DNA from: Lottia gigantea
Taxonomy: Eukaryota > Mollusca > Gastropoda > Lottiidae
Assembly (NCBI RefSeq): GCF_000327385.1
Contig: NW_008708458.1
Location: forward strand, 2,361,401 to 2,425,400
Length of the DNA: 64,000 nucleotides
Direction of reading: 5' to 3'
A model generated the notes under the pieces. The model was given only the letters and a program-made list of their open reading frames with translations, ran no database searches and was not told the origin of the DNA. Made by a program: the position numbers and the translations under genes. Below are positions 13,641 through 26,590 of the stretch, piece after piece; the stretch's first letter is position 1; each line of letters opens with the position of its first letter.

Positions 13641-14164
13641 AGGTCATCGTGTATCAGAGCGTCAGAACACCAGACATTACTAATGACCTAATTTCCATAG
13701 GCAGTCTGGGTCCTTCCTGTTCAATATACCGAAGTACATACAAAGCATTCACCTTTTTATCAAAGGAATTGAGACATAATCGGTGTGTTCAGGATAGTGA
13801 TGCAGGCAATACAATGTGTGCTTACTCATTCTTGCAGATAAATTTTTTCCCTGTATAAGACTCAGACAACTAACACATACTTATGTCTTAACTTATATCA
13901 AGGCTTTGGTGAAATCGTTGAATGTAAGTGGATGCTGGCGCAAGCAAAGCATTGTAATGGTTTGTCTTTAGGAGCGAGCACCTGGCACCAAAAGTATAAT
14001 AGTCTAGTGGACTTCGAATCCTAGCTTGAAGGTTTGTGACACACTTAAAGTACTTACTTTAGTTTTGTTAAAGACATTGGTTTTTATTGGAATTGTAGAA
14101 AAAACAATTGGGTCCACTGTTCTAGAACACCGGTTATTATAGTTTTTTACAACAATATTACCAG

Positions 14165-14256
14165 GAAGCAGTCTACTTGAGATGGCATTCCGTCGCTCTA
14201 AATTAACAGCAGATCGTTATGACTGGCATACTGAGTGGGAGTTGTGGCCACCATAA
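14165..14256 (+). CDS. Candidate small terminal exon or short ORF
   Basis: After a T-rich acceptor (TTTTTTACAACAATATTACCAG) two bases complete a codon and 29 codons follow to TAA. They include an internal ATG in good context (GAGATGG) reading MAFRRSKLTADRYDWH and then TEWELWPP. Three Trp, several Arg and Asp, and CpG-containing codons distinguish it from the surrounding AT-rich noise. No matching upstream exon was found in the correct phase. Function unknown. Confidence 0.3.
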
Positions 14257-15631
14257 GAAACCAGACAAGAAAGATTTATGATTTTTCTGGCTATTCAAAG
14301 CTCTCTGAGTAGTTGCTGAAGATATCATGCACTTGACAAAAGAAATATGAAATATTTCAGGCTTTACATATTGAATTATTAACGAAAGATATCTACAATG
14401 TATTAGTGATGAGTATGTCTCTCTTTTAAACCACGCATTGTCATATCGCTTCTATGTGTACATGAACATCGATTCTGTTTATGTGGTTTTGTTTCTTAAC
14501 ATGCATTTTTTGATACTATCAAATAGTGGGCGTATAGCATAAAAGACCTTTCCGTCTACTTTCATGAGCATTTATGGATTAGGTTATTCTAATGGACTCG
14601 GTCACACTTGACCAAAGCTTTAGAACAACCAATAAATGTATCAATTTGACCATACTATCAATTGGTCATCAACCAGACTTAACCAAAGCTGAGACAACTT
14701 ATCTATCTGACAGGCCAGGATTTGCCTCTGTTTAAATTCGATTTAAACTAATGATCATTGTTGTTAATTGGGCCGATAGAAATGTCAATTAGTTTTCGTC
14801 TTTAACGACTTGAGACCATTAAGAAACTATGTCAATCTGACCAAACATAAAAAATGAATTCACAGTCTCAGACAAAGCTGGGATATTGCTCAATACTCAT
14901 TAACGAAGATGATGGACTATAAGTTAATGACAATGATTTTGTTATGCAAATACCAGTGTACAGGAAGGGTTGTGCCAAATGGTTTCTTTTATCTGATATA
15001 AGACGGTAAGACCACGACATAATATCTAGATAGGCAGTGTCAAAATAGATTAACCCATTGATTCAAACGCTAAATTCGAGAACACATGCACCGGCCATAT
15101 CTTTGCCCATGCAATAAAATTGTTATTGCAAAACTGCAAAGAATACAATCTGAATCCTTCGAATTGCAACAGCAACTTTTTGTTTACATTATAGATGTAT
15201 CCATAGTCATTTCGTTTACCAATCAAACAGGTTTTTATCTTTTAAACGATTCGTGGACTTAAAACGTTACAAAGTATGTCAAACCGACCGAACCATTAAA
15301 AACCGATTTGTCATTATTAATTCTTTGATACACCGAGTAACATAACATTTAATATCTCATCAACACAGATTGAGGTTTAACATCCCATCACCTCACTGAA
15401 TATATTGTATTAGAAACTTGACTTACTTTGAGGCCATGATCTGCTAAATCCTTCTTGAAATTAGTTATTTATTTTCCTTGACAAATTTTCTTTCGTTTTC
15501 TAATTTATAAAATCTAATATTCCATAATACTAATGACTCCAGTCAATATATCGACCAACGTCTCTAAAATATTGACAACCCCGAGTTGTTTACCTGTCGA
15601 CTGAATATTTGAAAATAAACAAATAACTTAC

Positions 15632-15711
15632 CTGTCGATGTTTTTTTCGCCTGGCTCGATAACAAACAAACACGGTGACGTGTCATCGCCTTCAGGCACT
15701 TTCTCCTGCAT
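15632..15711 (-). CDS. Coding exon of an unrecognised minus-strand gene
   Basis: Minus strand: ATG followed by 25 further codons and two bases, ending at the ideal donor CGACAG|GTAAGT. The peptide starts MQEKVPEGDDTSPCLF and continues VIEPGEKNID, acidic and balanced in composition, with several CpGs in an AT-rich setting. It may be a first coding exon. It may also be internal, because CAG precedes the GAG codon at residue 3 and a branch-like TACTAAT lies about 11 nt upstream. Two CCAAT motifs (15745 and 15775) lie 5' of it. A near-duplicate of the donor (GTCGACAG|GTAAAC) lies 31 nt downstream after another good acceptor. No domain recognised. Confidence 0.45.
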
Positions 15712-16397
15712 TATTCGATTAGTAAGATTCAAATATTGTCTTAACCAATCAAATCCTTTCTTAGAATTCATTAACCAATTAAATTCTTTGTTACCACCTT
15801 AACGTGACATGAATTTAACGTGGTGACATAATCGGTATATCATGACGTAATAATCTATAATGCCCGGGAAATAACCAATTATAACGTCAATATCATAAAT
15901 AATATAATGATAAGTATAATCTTGAGTGGCGACAGATTTACAGCTTAGCTTTAATTATTGCTCTTTACAGTCAAAGTAATCCTCGTGGCTATAATTCCCA
16001 CCTTTAGGTAACCTTTTAAGGCATTTTCACACTTGAAATCACATTCAATAATAATCATCAATGATCAAAAAGGTTTTAAGTTATACACCATAATCACTTT
16101 ATGCAACCTCTAATTTTGTCCTTAGTTCCGGCGTTACTTGGAGAATGAAAAGCAAATATTCATTCAAAACTGAACGATTCACCTAATATGTTTCAATTTT
16201 GAAACTCACCACTGTTCATAAATTGCTATACCGTTCCACTTTAAACAACCAAATCATTCAATAATATATATTTTCATTTCCATATTCGGCTGGTAATATC
16301 GAGTAAAAAGCACGAAATACGAACATTTGAATTTCTTATCACTAAGATATGTAGCAAAAAAGAAAAGAAACATCGATATTTTTTACATGGATAACAG

Positions 16398-16517
16398 CTA
16401 TACATGTGTTTTTGTTGTACAATATCCAGTTTGTCCTTGGCCAATTCTTTGGCGTTGATTTTTTAGACGGATTACACCTACGCCGTAAAGCCGTAGTTGT
16501 TGAGTTGAGTTGTACAT
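16398..16517 (-). CDS. 39-codon ORF of unknown status
   Basis: Minus strand ATG to TAG, beginning MYNSTQQLRLYGVGV and continuing IRLKNQRQRIGQGQ. The DNA has a small inverted motif (CTACGCCGTAAAGCCGTAG) inside it and more CpG than its flanks. Possible donor-like GTAGGTG sites within the frame mean it may be part of a larger exon. Could be a chance frame; no homologue comes to mind. Confidence 0.2.
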   Translation of the reverse strand: MYNSTQQLRLYGVGVIRLKNQRQRIGQGQTGYCTTKTHV

Positions 16518-16970
16518 TAACACCAACTATGACACTTTATATCACAGAGAATAACCTTGATGTTCCCACATTCACACGGAACTAATTGCTTCCCTACATC
16601 CTCAATAATGAACTATTCAAATCTAAAATAAATTCGGATCCATGAAAATTGATTTTAATGATGTAACTCCATCACTCGTGGAGAAACTTTCAACAAATTA
16701 AGAAAACTGTCAGCAAATTTCACGAACTAAAGATCTGCATTTTCATTAAAACTTCAGTAAATTCGCCGAATCGAGAGAAAATCACGTCCTTGGCTCTCCC
16801 GGATCAATCTTTAAATGAGTTATTTTTAAATCATGTTAAACTGTATTTCAGTTCACAGGTCAACTGCACGTTAAAAGGAAAATAAAAACCAGGAAAATGT
16901 CGTTGTATTTCTTTTGAAAACTGATTATTTTCAAAGTCACCAAATTCACAATAATTTGAAAACGTGACGG

Positions 16971-17252
16971 ATGAAGAATCAACAGTGCTTTAAGAACGCA
17001 AAAAGAATAATAACAGGAAATAATCTGAGGTTTCGATGGGCAGGTTTTATTCCACAGACGTCAATCCAATTGGTTAAGTCACAATATCAATATCTCAAAC
17101 TCTATAATGTACCAATAAGAAAAACAGATAACCAAAACAGGGATGTTCCAGAAGACTGGATAGAAAAGAATAGCTTTCAAAGAATCTATTTTGTTCTGTC
17201 CAAAAATAAAGAGTACAACTTATTCGAAATCCTGCAACAGATCATCCTATAG
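16971..17252 (+). other. 93-codon open frame, unrecognised
   Basis: A plus-strand frame that contains RFRWAGFIPQTSIQL and VPEDWIEKNSFQRI. It sits just upstream of LINE and Penelope-like relics on the same strand and may be part of one of them. Lys/Asn/Ile-rich composition is also what AT-rich noise gives. I do not assign a function. Confidence 0.15.
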
Positions 17253-17615
17253 ACGAACAGAGCTCTAATTAAAACTATACTAAAATTACAAACGTTATAT
17301 CCTGTCATGTCAGCATTTATTATACTGTCAATATACCATTGACTAAACACATTTGAATTTCTATTAAACACATCCTCTATACTATCCAATATATCTCATG
17401 AAGATCCCAGTGAAAACCAAGAAGATTCGACAGTGTTGAGCTAAATCTTCTAGAATCTGTAGCATTATGCCAAACACCAGTAAACTAAAACATTCAACAA
17501 TCTGACCACAGGCAACTGATATTTTTTTTCTGAAAACCCTGACAATATAACGACCAGTCTTGAACTGCCTAACTATAGCTCCTGTATTACGTCAATAACT
17601 GGGTTATACTATATA

Positions 17616-17720
17616 CTAAACAGTTCCTGGAAGTCCAATATTCTCTCTCGAGTACCACCAGTTAAAATAATCATCTATAAGACCCTGATTATCCCAAAAT
17701 ATGAGAATATTATTGGCTGA
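17616..17720 (+). pseudogene. LINE reverse-transcriptase C-terminal fragment (tentative)
   Basis: One frame reads LNSSWKSN and then VKIIIYKTLIIPKYENIIG before a stop. This resembles the end of the reverse-transcriptase domain of RTE/I-type LINEs, where a WKS-like motif is followed by K-I-x-x-Y-K-T-hydrophobic-x-P-hydrophobic-x-Y-G. The piece is short, and the flanking kilobase holds no intact frame, so it would be a relic close to the Penelope-like fragment. Confidence 0.3.
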
Positions 17721-18452
17721 TCACGTCTTAAATTGGCTCAATATAGGAATCTAGAAATCAACAATCAGTGGATATTGGCTGAAATAAATGACCGCTCTGA
17801 CGTATTGTCCACTTATAGACTAAGTCAAGTTACCGTGATAATAATATGATGTTTCGGTAGTAGCGTGTAAATTACAGGAGTTCTATCCTGTTCAATATCA
17901 ACTCATTTCATTTAAAGGATACAAAATACAATACTTATCAGCCAATTCCTGAAATGGGCGCTAACTATCTTATATATGACTTAAACCACTGTGCAAAATA
18001 AGCAACTTCACTGAGAGTGGCAATAAAGGACAAAAAAGTCTACACCAAATTTACAATAAACCAATATTCTCTAAAGCTACAAAAAGTTAAAGGCTACAAC
18101 AATCCCTGTTTTCATTGATCACCATGTTTTGAAAGTAGCGGTCAACTCAAACTGTACAAATATGTTTTAAAAGAATCAGTCATAACAGAAATAGAAAATC
18201 ATATACAGAAATATTTTAGTAAGTTCACTCTAGTCACGTGAAGCAAATCTAACAAGCACATTTACACGTTACAGTGGATGTTCCACAGATATAAGATATC
18301 ATTACCGCATTTATAGTACTCCTAGATGCTAGATCATTTTTATTACTTTTTCAAAACACCAACCGACAGGTAAGACTGACAAAAAAAAATCACGAAGTTG
18401 TTTTAGCCTGTTCCAGAGCAGCAAGGTAATGTAAGACCATTGGATTGAGACA

Positions 18453-18689
18453 TTGAATACGGCAAGACCTATAGGACTAAATATTTACCACAATGTAGGT
18501 ATAGCACCCTTTGTTGTCCAGTTCAATACAACCAGCAATCGAGCAAGAAAGATAGTTCATGCCCACTATAAGAGCCTTCAGGAGAAATTCCCCCATGTCT
18601 ATAAGCAGAAAATGATAGTTGCATATTCAAAAAATAAGAACTTAAATGATAACATTGTTCATAGTAAACTAAAAACAACCAGTACATGA
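18453..18689 (+). pseudogene. Penelope-like retroelement fragment
   Basis: A 78-codon frame contains the pattern PFVVQFNTTSNRARKIV, then HAHYKSLQEKFPHVY, MIVAYSKNKNLNDN and IVHSKLK. In Penelope-like elements the segment after the reverse transcriptase reads like P-hydrophobic-FNP, a basic helix with an aromatic-rich HW-like core, then PLVAYRRxxNLxDxLVHSxL. The match to that order is good by memory. The downstream GIY-YIG nuclease and the reverse transcriptase core are not visible, so this is an old fragment. An AACGTTTC motif near 19078 may mark its 3' region. Confidence 0.5.
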
Positions 18690-21600
18690 CAGAAACTATA
18701 CTTCTCAGATACTATTTCAGATCAGAATCAGAACAGAAAAAAAAGTCAATATGAAGACCCTTAATCCTAATTTATAAATAAAGTGTCCACCCTAGGCCTG
18801 TACATTTGGGAGAATCAAACCCTCCCTTCCCCGAAACCCAATCTTCAGATAAAATCTCCGAAACAGCAAGGAGAGTAAGTATAACTTTACCCAGTACAAT
18901 ACCGATGAAAAAAGCCTGGTCAATACTAGTACAAAATCTAACAATAGACCACGAAAACTATATCATTAACTACCATAAAACATATCTCTTGTATTAAAGG
19001 AAATCAATTTTTGTCAGACACTTAAAAAAATCACATATTTATCCCGAAGCTTGTTTGTAGACAAAAAGTTATCAAAACGTTTCAACTCGTCTAAAAAATG
19101 TATCTTTTAGATAAGTTTTTATCAAATGAAGTTTAAAATCTCTTAAAGATCACAAGTAACGAAGCCAGAGTACCATCTGAAGAGATCAAAGGATCAGAAA
19201 CTCGACGTTCTGCAATGTTTTGATCTGATATCGTCAAATCATTATATTAACGTTTTGAAATCAAAATAACTTGAGACTGGAAGAGGATAGTTCTAACGTC
19301 TACCATCAAGAACAAACAGACAGAAATAACTCAGTAACTTGAGCAGCTAATACATGTACTTTAATCTCTGTCCAAGTCGAACGATTTTTTTCCTTTTACA
19401 TTGTATATTGGTAATGCTTACAAACATTCGTTTTCCTTTCTTCTGATATTGTCCAAATTCATGCCCGTCGAAGGTTTTTCTTTCTTCTCGTTTTGTTTGA
19501 TAATTCATTGCTGCAAAAAAGCTGTATATTTTTTCCATTAGTTTTTTCTACTATCTACCAGTATGTACGGGGAACTATTTTAGAGAGTTGTAGGTGAAAC
19601 GTGTTACTATTCGCAGAAGTTGAAGTAAAAGGCTAAACTAAACAAGTTACTTTTAGACTTTGACCGACTTGTTGAAAGTCTATCAATATATTTTCCATCA
19701 ATTGATTTTTGAAACTCGTATTATTTCACTTAGTCACGTACCAATAATGTAGTACAAACTGTTCTATTTTGTACGCCATACTATTGTTTCAAAGCCCTCG
19801 GCCCTCAGAATAGACTTTTTTATGTAGCTATGTGGAATCTCCGAGAGAACTAGCAACACTCTCCACATTGCATTCGGTGCAGACTTCGACTATAGTTTCA
19901 ATAATTCAGTAATAGAGTTATGACAACTGTTTTACAAAGCCATTATCAAGCATCCACAATGCGAAATCACAAGGTAAAGTATTAATGGCCTGCTCAGTAT
20001 TTTATAGAAAGACAAGGCTCTGTCAACATTCATTTGTTCGCTTTTCAAAAACAAACTTTCACCTACGACGGATCGACACATTCCGTATAGACATTACCAT
20101 TTAAATGTTTTTGCTAAGTAAACAGAGGTTTGTACGAGTATATAAGCACACTACCTCTATACACCATATATACTTATGTCAATTTGTTAAATCACAGACA
20201 GGTTTCTGGCAGGTTGATTTAACAGATAATGTTTACAGTGTAGGCAATCAATTCGTTAATAATGTATTTTAGAAAGAGATTTTTTCAGTCTGAAGGCAAC
20301 ACATAAAGATTAGTGAATAATCCACATTGCAGACAAAAATCTAATAATGGGAAATTATTTTAGGACTTGATAAAGTCTCCGAATCCTATAAAATATTATC
20401 TTATCCAAATATGGAAATCTTCGGTAATTGAGCACCACAATTCAATTTTCTGTGAAATGATTTAATACATAAACTAACCAACAAATATCCACAATTTGTA
20501 TCGTAATCGACTTCATAAGTCTCCTTTCAAATAATCGACTGGAATCATACCAGGTGTTATAACTAATTACATTATAAACAGAATCAGATCAGTCGAACTC
20601 ACACAAAAATAAATAAAAGCAAAAAATCAGAGAACCTTTTCGATTACAATCACCAATTTTAAACCCTTCATCCTCTAATAAGCCAAAACCAAAATGAACG
20701 CATGATCTATTTCAATGAAGGTGTTACTTCTCAATAGAATAACATACCTAATAGGAATTTCATTTCGTCAAATCATCACACCAAAGGTAACACAATGTAT
20801 GAATTCAACTAATTTCACAGCACTAAATAAAAACTGATTCCGTGTCAGTCGGAAATTACAAGCACACTATCTGCCTCACACTGTTTACAAACAAACATCT
20901 TGATCACATCGACAAGGCATCATTATCACCACCTACAATTCCTGCTGAATTCATCCAATCTTAGTCTCCAACAAAACACTTGACTGCAAATTATCCTTAA
21001 GCCATTATTTAAATACAACAAGAGTGGAAATCATTAAGGAAAGAACATTCAAAAGCTTTTAACGCATTTTAAAGTGAGAGTGGCTTTCATATTTCAAACG
21101 GTTTTCTGTTGGATTAAGGCTAGGAAATGATTTTAATTGAAATGGAAATATTGTAATTTTTTTGTAAATTTGTAGCAGGTCCATTGTTTTCGTTTCTAAA
21201 TCATTTGCACTAAAATCCCGATGGAGGTTTATTGTCTAAAATGCCTATACTCAAAATGCTCTGGATGTTTACTACTAAAATTTATTGTGCCCTATTTGCG
21301 CTAAATACGATACAATACTAACAGTTAATAGAATAACGCGAGTTATTTAATAACATTGTAACAATTTCTAATCAATATTCACAAGTGATCAGTACAAATC
21401 ACCGTAAACATTGACTTAATGAATAGATTTGGTGAATTGATAAAAAAAACTAATTGTAGCCAAATCAATTTAGCTTTATTCTTGTTGCCTTTACGTAGAA
21501 AATGTTATAATAATTATGGATTTAAAAATGTAAGTTAATTAATGTAATGTTAAACGTAAATCCTTTACAAACTGATCGAAAATATATCAAGCCTGATTTT

Positions 21601-21706
21601 CTAAGAAACATTAATTCTACCGACAAATATTCGCTAATTCAGGGTCATTTTACTTATTGTCTGGTCGATGAGAAAAATTTTAAGGAACCAACACTCATGC
21701 TTTAGA

Positions 21707-21828
21707 AACCTGTTCGCCCTTGTTCATGTTCACCCCTGAACGGACCCCGACTAAGGTCTAACAGACCATGACCAGGGGGCTTACCGACCCAGGACGAACG
21801 TGTAATAGGACGAACGGACCCTATGCCT
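21707..21828. repeat. GC-rich inverted-repeat patch
   Basis: In very AT-rich surroundings this 120-bp patch is G+C-rich. It carries GTTCGCCCTTGTTCATGTTC at the left and, inward from the right, GTTCGTCCTATTACACGTTC. CGAACGGACCC occurs at its right end and, inverted, at 29850-29863 (GGGTCCGTTCGCCC), so it probably belongs to a dispersed repeat. Confidence 0.4.
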
Positions 21829-24800
21829 GATTTCAAGACTTGTATACATAGTTAATAATTCTGAAACACTTCCAGAATGAACATGTGCTAGAGAAAAAGA
21901 TTAAGAAGACAACTGTATTCGCCTCCAAGCTTCTTTTTCAGATAGTATGCGAAGCACTCAGCTGACCCTTAAAAAATAAACCAAACCTGGAATCATTTGG
22001 AGCATTGTACACTAGAGAACCAAAGTCCTTTGACACACATCACAAATAACTTATCTTCACAAACACACTATTCAACTAAAGGTTACAGAAGAAGTGTTTT
22101 GTTAATTGGTTTAATCAGAAGCATTTTTCACGACCATTATACCGTTTCCATTACGAAAATATTGATCCATCATTACTTTTAGAAGTCAACAAACATTTAG
22201 TCACTTTTGAAACTAGATTCCATCTTCCGTCTCAATGAATAATCGTCCTTTTATCCCACCTGTGACTTGAAGAACAGGAATAAAAAACCCTCCAAGAATC
22301 AATTTGATTGTGTCGTAATCCCAGTTCTAGTCTCATAGTCACGAGAACTGAGGCAGAAAATACGTTTTCAGGAATAATAAAAAAAATCTTATTGCTGTTT
22401 TCATCACGAGGGACTGGCACGTCATCTGACTAATGCACCATCTTTCAGTCCATGACCCTCACGTGACCTTCAGACCATCAGAGACTTGACATCAATATTA
22501 AAACATTATTTTATCAGGAAATGCCAATCAAAGTTGTTAATCCGGCATGTCTGGCTTATCTATATATGATTTTTGTCTTTAATTACAAACAGTAAAGAAT
22601 GATATCGACAAAGTTAAAATGAGACAATGTACTCGAAATCTGTATAAGTTGTTATCTAGTACAGAACATTTTTCTCTTAACAAAGAGCACAGATGCAGTC
22701 TTGACCTTGAAATAAGGCAAATAATTAGGACACAGATAACGGTCATTTTGGATCTCTAATTGAAACTTCTAATTTTCGTACGAAGTCTGTGATTCAGATG
22801 CCAGGGATAACTTAAACAGATATTGACATCAATACTAACAAAATATCCTAAATTCTGTGTATCAAGAGACGATGTAGAGTAAGAATAACCGGACTAACTC
22901 TTCACTCGCTAATCGAGTCGATGCTGGTTTATTAAATAAAGACCAAATGTCAACTAACGATTCCTTTCTGCATGTGAGTGACCTGTTATTAATGTTCCTG
23001 GCAATATTCTACAGACTTTTTACTGATAATCAATCATACCGTCTAGTCTAATGTTTACTTCCAGGATTCCGTTATTCAGGAGGTTGCTTCATTGCAGGAG
23101 ACATGAACTATTAGTGCCAAATCAAGTTCAACCACAAGAGCATCCTTTCTATCAAATTTCTTTGCTTCATTTCAAAATCTAAAACCGGTCGATCTAATTT
23201 TATCAAAATAAGAAGAATGTTAAGTTTTATAAAATCCCAGCAACCTCCAGTCCATTGCATCGATGATGAAGAATTAATGAGCTGTTAGTATTTTAAAACC
23301 ATGCTGGTCAGTGCAGCTTATTTGAAAGGGACCAAAAACAGCACAAGAAATTTACATTTGAGAACCTTCAAAAAATTCCCATTTTGAAACAAAGTATTAA
23401 AATTATTGCAAAGTTATCTTACTACATGTATAATAAAAAAAAGTACTGGAAAGGCAAATGGTACATATTCAAAGCCCTCGGGTATGCAAATTATGTTGAA
23501 AGAAAGGATGAATTCCTTCATGGAAATCTGCCGGTTTCGACCAAACTACACATCGTCGCATTTGTTTTTTATGCTAAAATGCCAAACTCTTTCATAAAAT
23601 CGCTATTAATATTTAATAACATACATTTAAAGTAATATGAATGTCCAAACTTACATATTAGAGGAAATGCCACTTATCTCTGTGTACAGTAATGCTTGTG
23701 TTTCTTCTTTTAAATATCCTAAATGTTTTTCTCCAAAATAAATTTTATACAAATTAGTGTAAGGAATGAAAGAAGTAATTCACAAGTTGACAATTTGTAA
23801 ACAGAAAGTGTGAATTTTATCACCCAAGCGAGAAATATCGTCTTTATAAATGTAAAGATTATGTCGTTATTCAACTCTAACTGGAGAGTAAAAACCCAGT
23901 AATTTGAATCCGAACGGCCAATAAAATCTCCATAAAAACATTGATTTCAGATGAAATTCGGAGAAACACAAATTAATTTAACCGTTAAGTCATTTATTGG
24001 TGTAAAATATTCGATTTCAACTGGCCTAGACAATAAATTTATCTTAAAGTAGCCCCGCCAGGCTGTTATGGGATTTATGATTTGAAGAGTAATAATCTCT
24101 TTTACAAATTACAATGTTAAGAAACGATAAGTATGTCATTTGCTTGTCGAAAAAACCTGTACTTTTCCAAACAGAGCTTGCTCGTTATAAGGTATAAAAA
24201 TCACAATGATATGCTGTTTGATAAGGAGCATGAGCGAGAGCAAATCAAGAGCACTTTGGTGCTAATATATAGTAGAAATTTTTATTTTGCGAGAAATTAA
24301 GGCTGTATCTTTAATAGAGTGCCTCTACAATTTACTGTTAGAATAACAGGAATATGAGGACAAACAGAACAAATTCCTTTCTACAAACCTCAGCCTTTAC
24401 ATTTTTGTAATCTCTTTTCAGAACTAATACATAATAATTACCACAGCTCTACTATTTGAGAACACCACCCTCCCCACCCAAATCCGAGTGAGCCCTAATG
24501 ATGCTAGTCTCACCCATGTTATAATCTACCTAAAGTTTTTTCGGTATTTTTCAACATCTCGATTTTAGAGTGGAATCAACAACTGGATGACAATTTACAA
24601 ATTTTGCATTTTACTAAACAGAAAATTTTTTTTATTCGTGTTAAATTAACCAATTCCACAAACGGCAAGAATAAGTTTATTCCAAGCTGATTCTAATCAA
24701 AGTACATGGGAATCCATGTTTAACTGAGATGTGATAGATTAACTGAAGTAATTGAGCGATTACCATAAACATGACAATAAATATTCACAGACTAAACGGA

Positions 24801-25403
24801 ACAGTTCTATATTTAAACGGTTCCTGTAAATGTCACAGACATAACAATGATGGCTCTTACTACTATAACGTAGAATGGTAAACTAGAACTCATTTTAATC
24901 GTTAAATGACATTAAGCAATTGCGAATATGATATATAGACACAGCATTATGGAAGAACAATCACTGGTTAAAGTTTTATGCAATGTTTCGACGTGTTGTT
25001 CCATCGTCTTCAGATATCTTAACCAGTCACTGTTGTGTTATACTATGTTTAGAGAATGGACAAACGTGATATCTTTTAATGCAAGAGCAAAAAATCACCA
25101 AAATTCAAGAAAGCTAAATGTCCTTGCTATCATTGATAGAGAATGGACAAACAACGAAATAGAATTTTTTTTAGTATCCCAACAAATGCCAAATACTGCA
25201 ATTATGCGACATTGGCCTTCAGACAAAACTACAATGGAAACTGTAAAGTATTTGGTGCACTTACTGCGACGAAAAATGACTAGAAAAAGACTATTTATAA
25301 GTCAATCTAAATCGTACTCAGCTACCAATATCAAAAAAATTTGGCAAAATACTTGAAAAACCGACCATGCGAAAAACACAGTATTGAATCCAAACCTTCT
25401 CTT

Positions 25404-25534
25404 CAACTATCACAAGGAATAAAGTGGGAAGAAAATTTTCGCCGACGATGCTAAAAGGTCAATTGGTGTCCTTCACTACCAACATCATTTATCAGCTGAC
25501 AAAACAATACTGTGGATTATCTGAAGAACTGATT
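25404..25534 (+). other. Possible LINE relic with FADDAK motif
   Basis: One frame reads KKIFADDAKRSIGVL and shortly after TILWII before a stop. FADD followed by a small residue and Lys is the catalytic signature of LINE reverse transcriptases, with a Leu-x-x-Trp motif downstream. An alternative frame across the same bases reads GIKWEENFRRRC. The motif is short and preceded by a stop, so this is weak. Confidence 0.2.
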
Positions 25535-26204
25535 TTCAGCAAGCACAACATCCAAATCCATATCCATATAATCATGATTCATTGAAGATATCAGCAGCAA
25601 ACACTAACTTACAAATTTAGAAACTACACAGAGCAATTTTTGACTGACTGACTTCCAAATAGCATAAACTGTATACGCATTTTATCAAACTACTTACAAA
25701 GTACCAGAAATACTGTGAAATCGCGACGACGCACAGGGACGTTCCCAACACTGAATAACTTAAAATAAATCATAAAGTGGAGTATTTGGTGGACTGACTT
25801 TTCGATGAGAACTGAAGATACAGAATGATTGAGTGAAGAAATCGGTTTATATTAAACCTATAATACCACTGGGGGTAAAATGTCACGAATCAATGATGCG
25901 ATAGACTCCATATGGAATATGAAGGGAGAACATATGAAAAATTATGACTGATATTAAGGGGGGTTGTCTGAAATTCAAAATTCGACAACTCATACTGCGT
26001 CATATTCTCAGGCCTCTCTCATGGGACGTCTGAAAGGATTCTCCAAAAGATAGTTTCGAAATATTTACTTGCTTTGGTGCATTTTATCACGCAGCATGGC
26101 TCACCATGTGCACTTCATGAAGCAATGGCATGAAACAATTTAACCGAATAACATAGCTTGATGTACGATTTGTTTTGTCTACAAACTATTATCACGTTGT
26201 GGAA

Positions 26205-26590
26205 GAGCGCCTAGTCGTTAGGATGGAAGATTAATTGTGGTCCCATATGATACAGAATGTGCAGGTGACACCTCGACTGTCACAAATACAAAAGGTAGGC
26301 CATATCCATTGATGGCAGTGGCGGAGCCAAAGGGATGCAGAGGGGGCAGCCACCCCACTCCCAGCCCCTCTTCGCGGCGTCGAATGCAAGTTTTTCGGGC
26401 AAAAATCTCATAACTAGGTTATTAATTCGGGAAATCTCAGTTATCTCGCCCCCTCTCGGACGTCATCCTGGCTCCGCCATTGATTGATGGCAAACTTTGC
26501 CCCATTGTTAACTGCATAACGTTGTCTGTCTAAATCGGCAATATGGTTCAGAATAGTAGGACCTAAAATTTCATTTTAATTTACAACTAT
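26205..26590 (+). mobile_element. Retroposon family copy A, split by a hAT MITE
   Basis: The parts on both sides of the hAT insertion align in order with copy C at 42381-42602. Shared blocks are TCGTT..GAT, GGTCCC..TG.TACAG, GTAGGC, GCAAA.TTT.CC, the ACTG.ATA block and GTAGGAC near the 3' end. The order and spacing are kept once the 167-bp MITE is removed. Substitutions are frequent, so the copy is old. Confidence 0.6.
26316..26482. mobile_element. hAT-type MITE with perfect 8-bp target duplication
   Basis: A 167-bp element with termini CAGTGGCGGAGCCA and, from the right end inward, CAATGGCGGAGCCA (13 of 14 identical). ATTGATGG is directly repeated at 26308-26315 and 26483-26490. The 8-bp duplication and CAGTGGCGG-type ends are diagnostic of hAT elements. 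It has no coding capacity and is G+C-rich relative to its surroundings. It interrupts a copy of the retroposon family described at 26205-26590. Confidence 0.88.

Larger units (their letters stand above)
19000..26200. other. Mostly featureless; GC-rich patch and weak LINE relic
   Basis: No frame has coding support. A 142-codon frame at 24928-25356 is the longest in the window but lacks recognisable motifs and exon-like boundaries. The patch at 21.7 kb and the FADDAK piece at 25.4 kb are listed separately. Confidence 0.4.

Noticed and set aside
24975-25022. Hammerhead-ribozyme-like CTGAAGACG ... CGTCGAAAC on the minus strand
   Set aside because: The core should read CTGATGA followed by a helix closed by the C before GAAA. 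Here the U of the core is replaced and helix II does not close correctly.
24928-25356. Longest open frame in the window (142 codons)
   Set aside because: No recognisable motif, no splice-like boundaries, noise-like Ile/Lys/Asn/Thr composition, and an internal repeat of the bases GAGAATGGACAAAC. In DNA this AT-rich, one such frame in 64 kb is not surprising.
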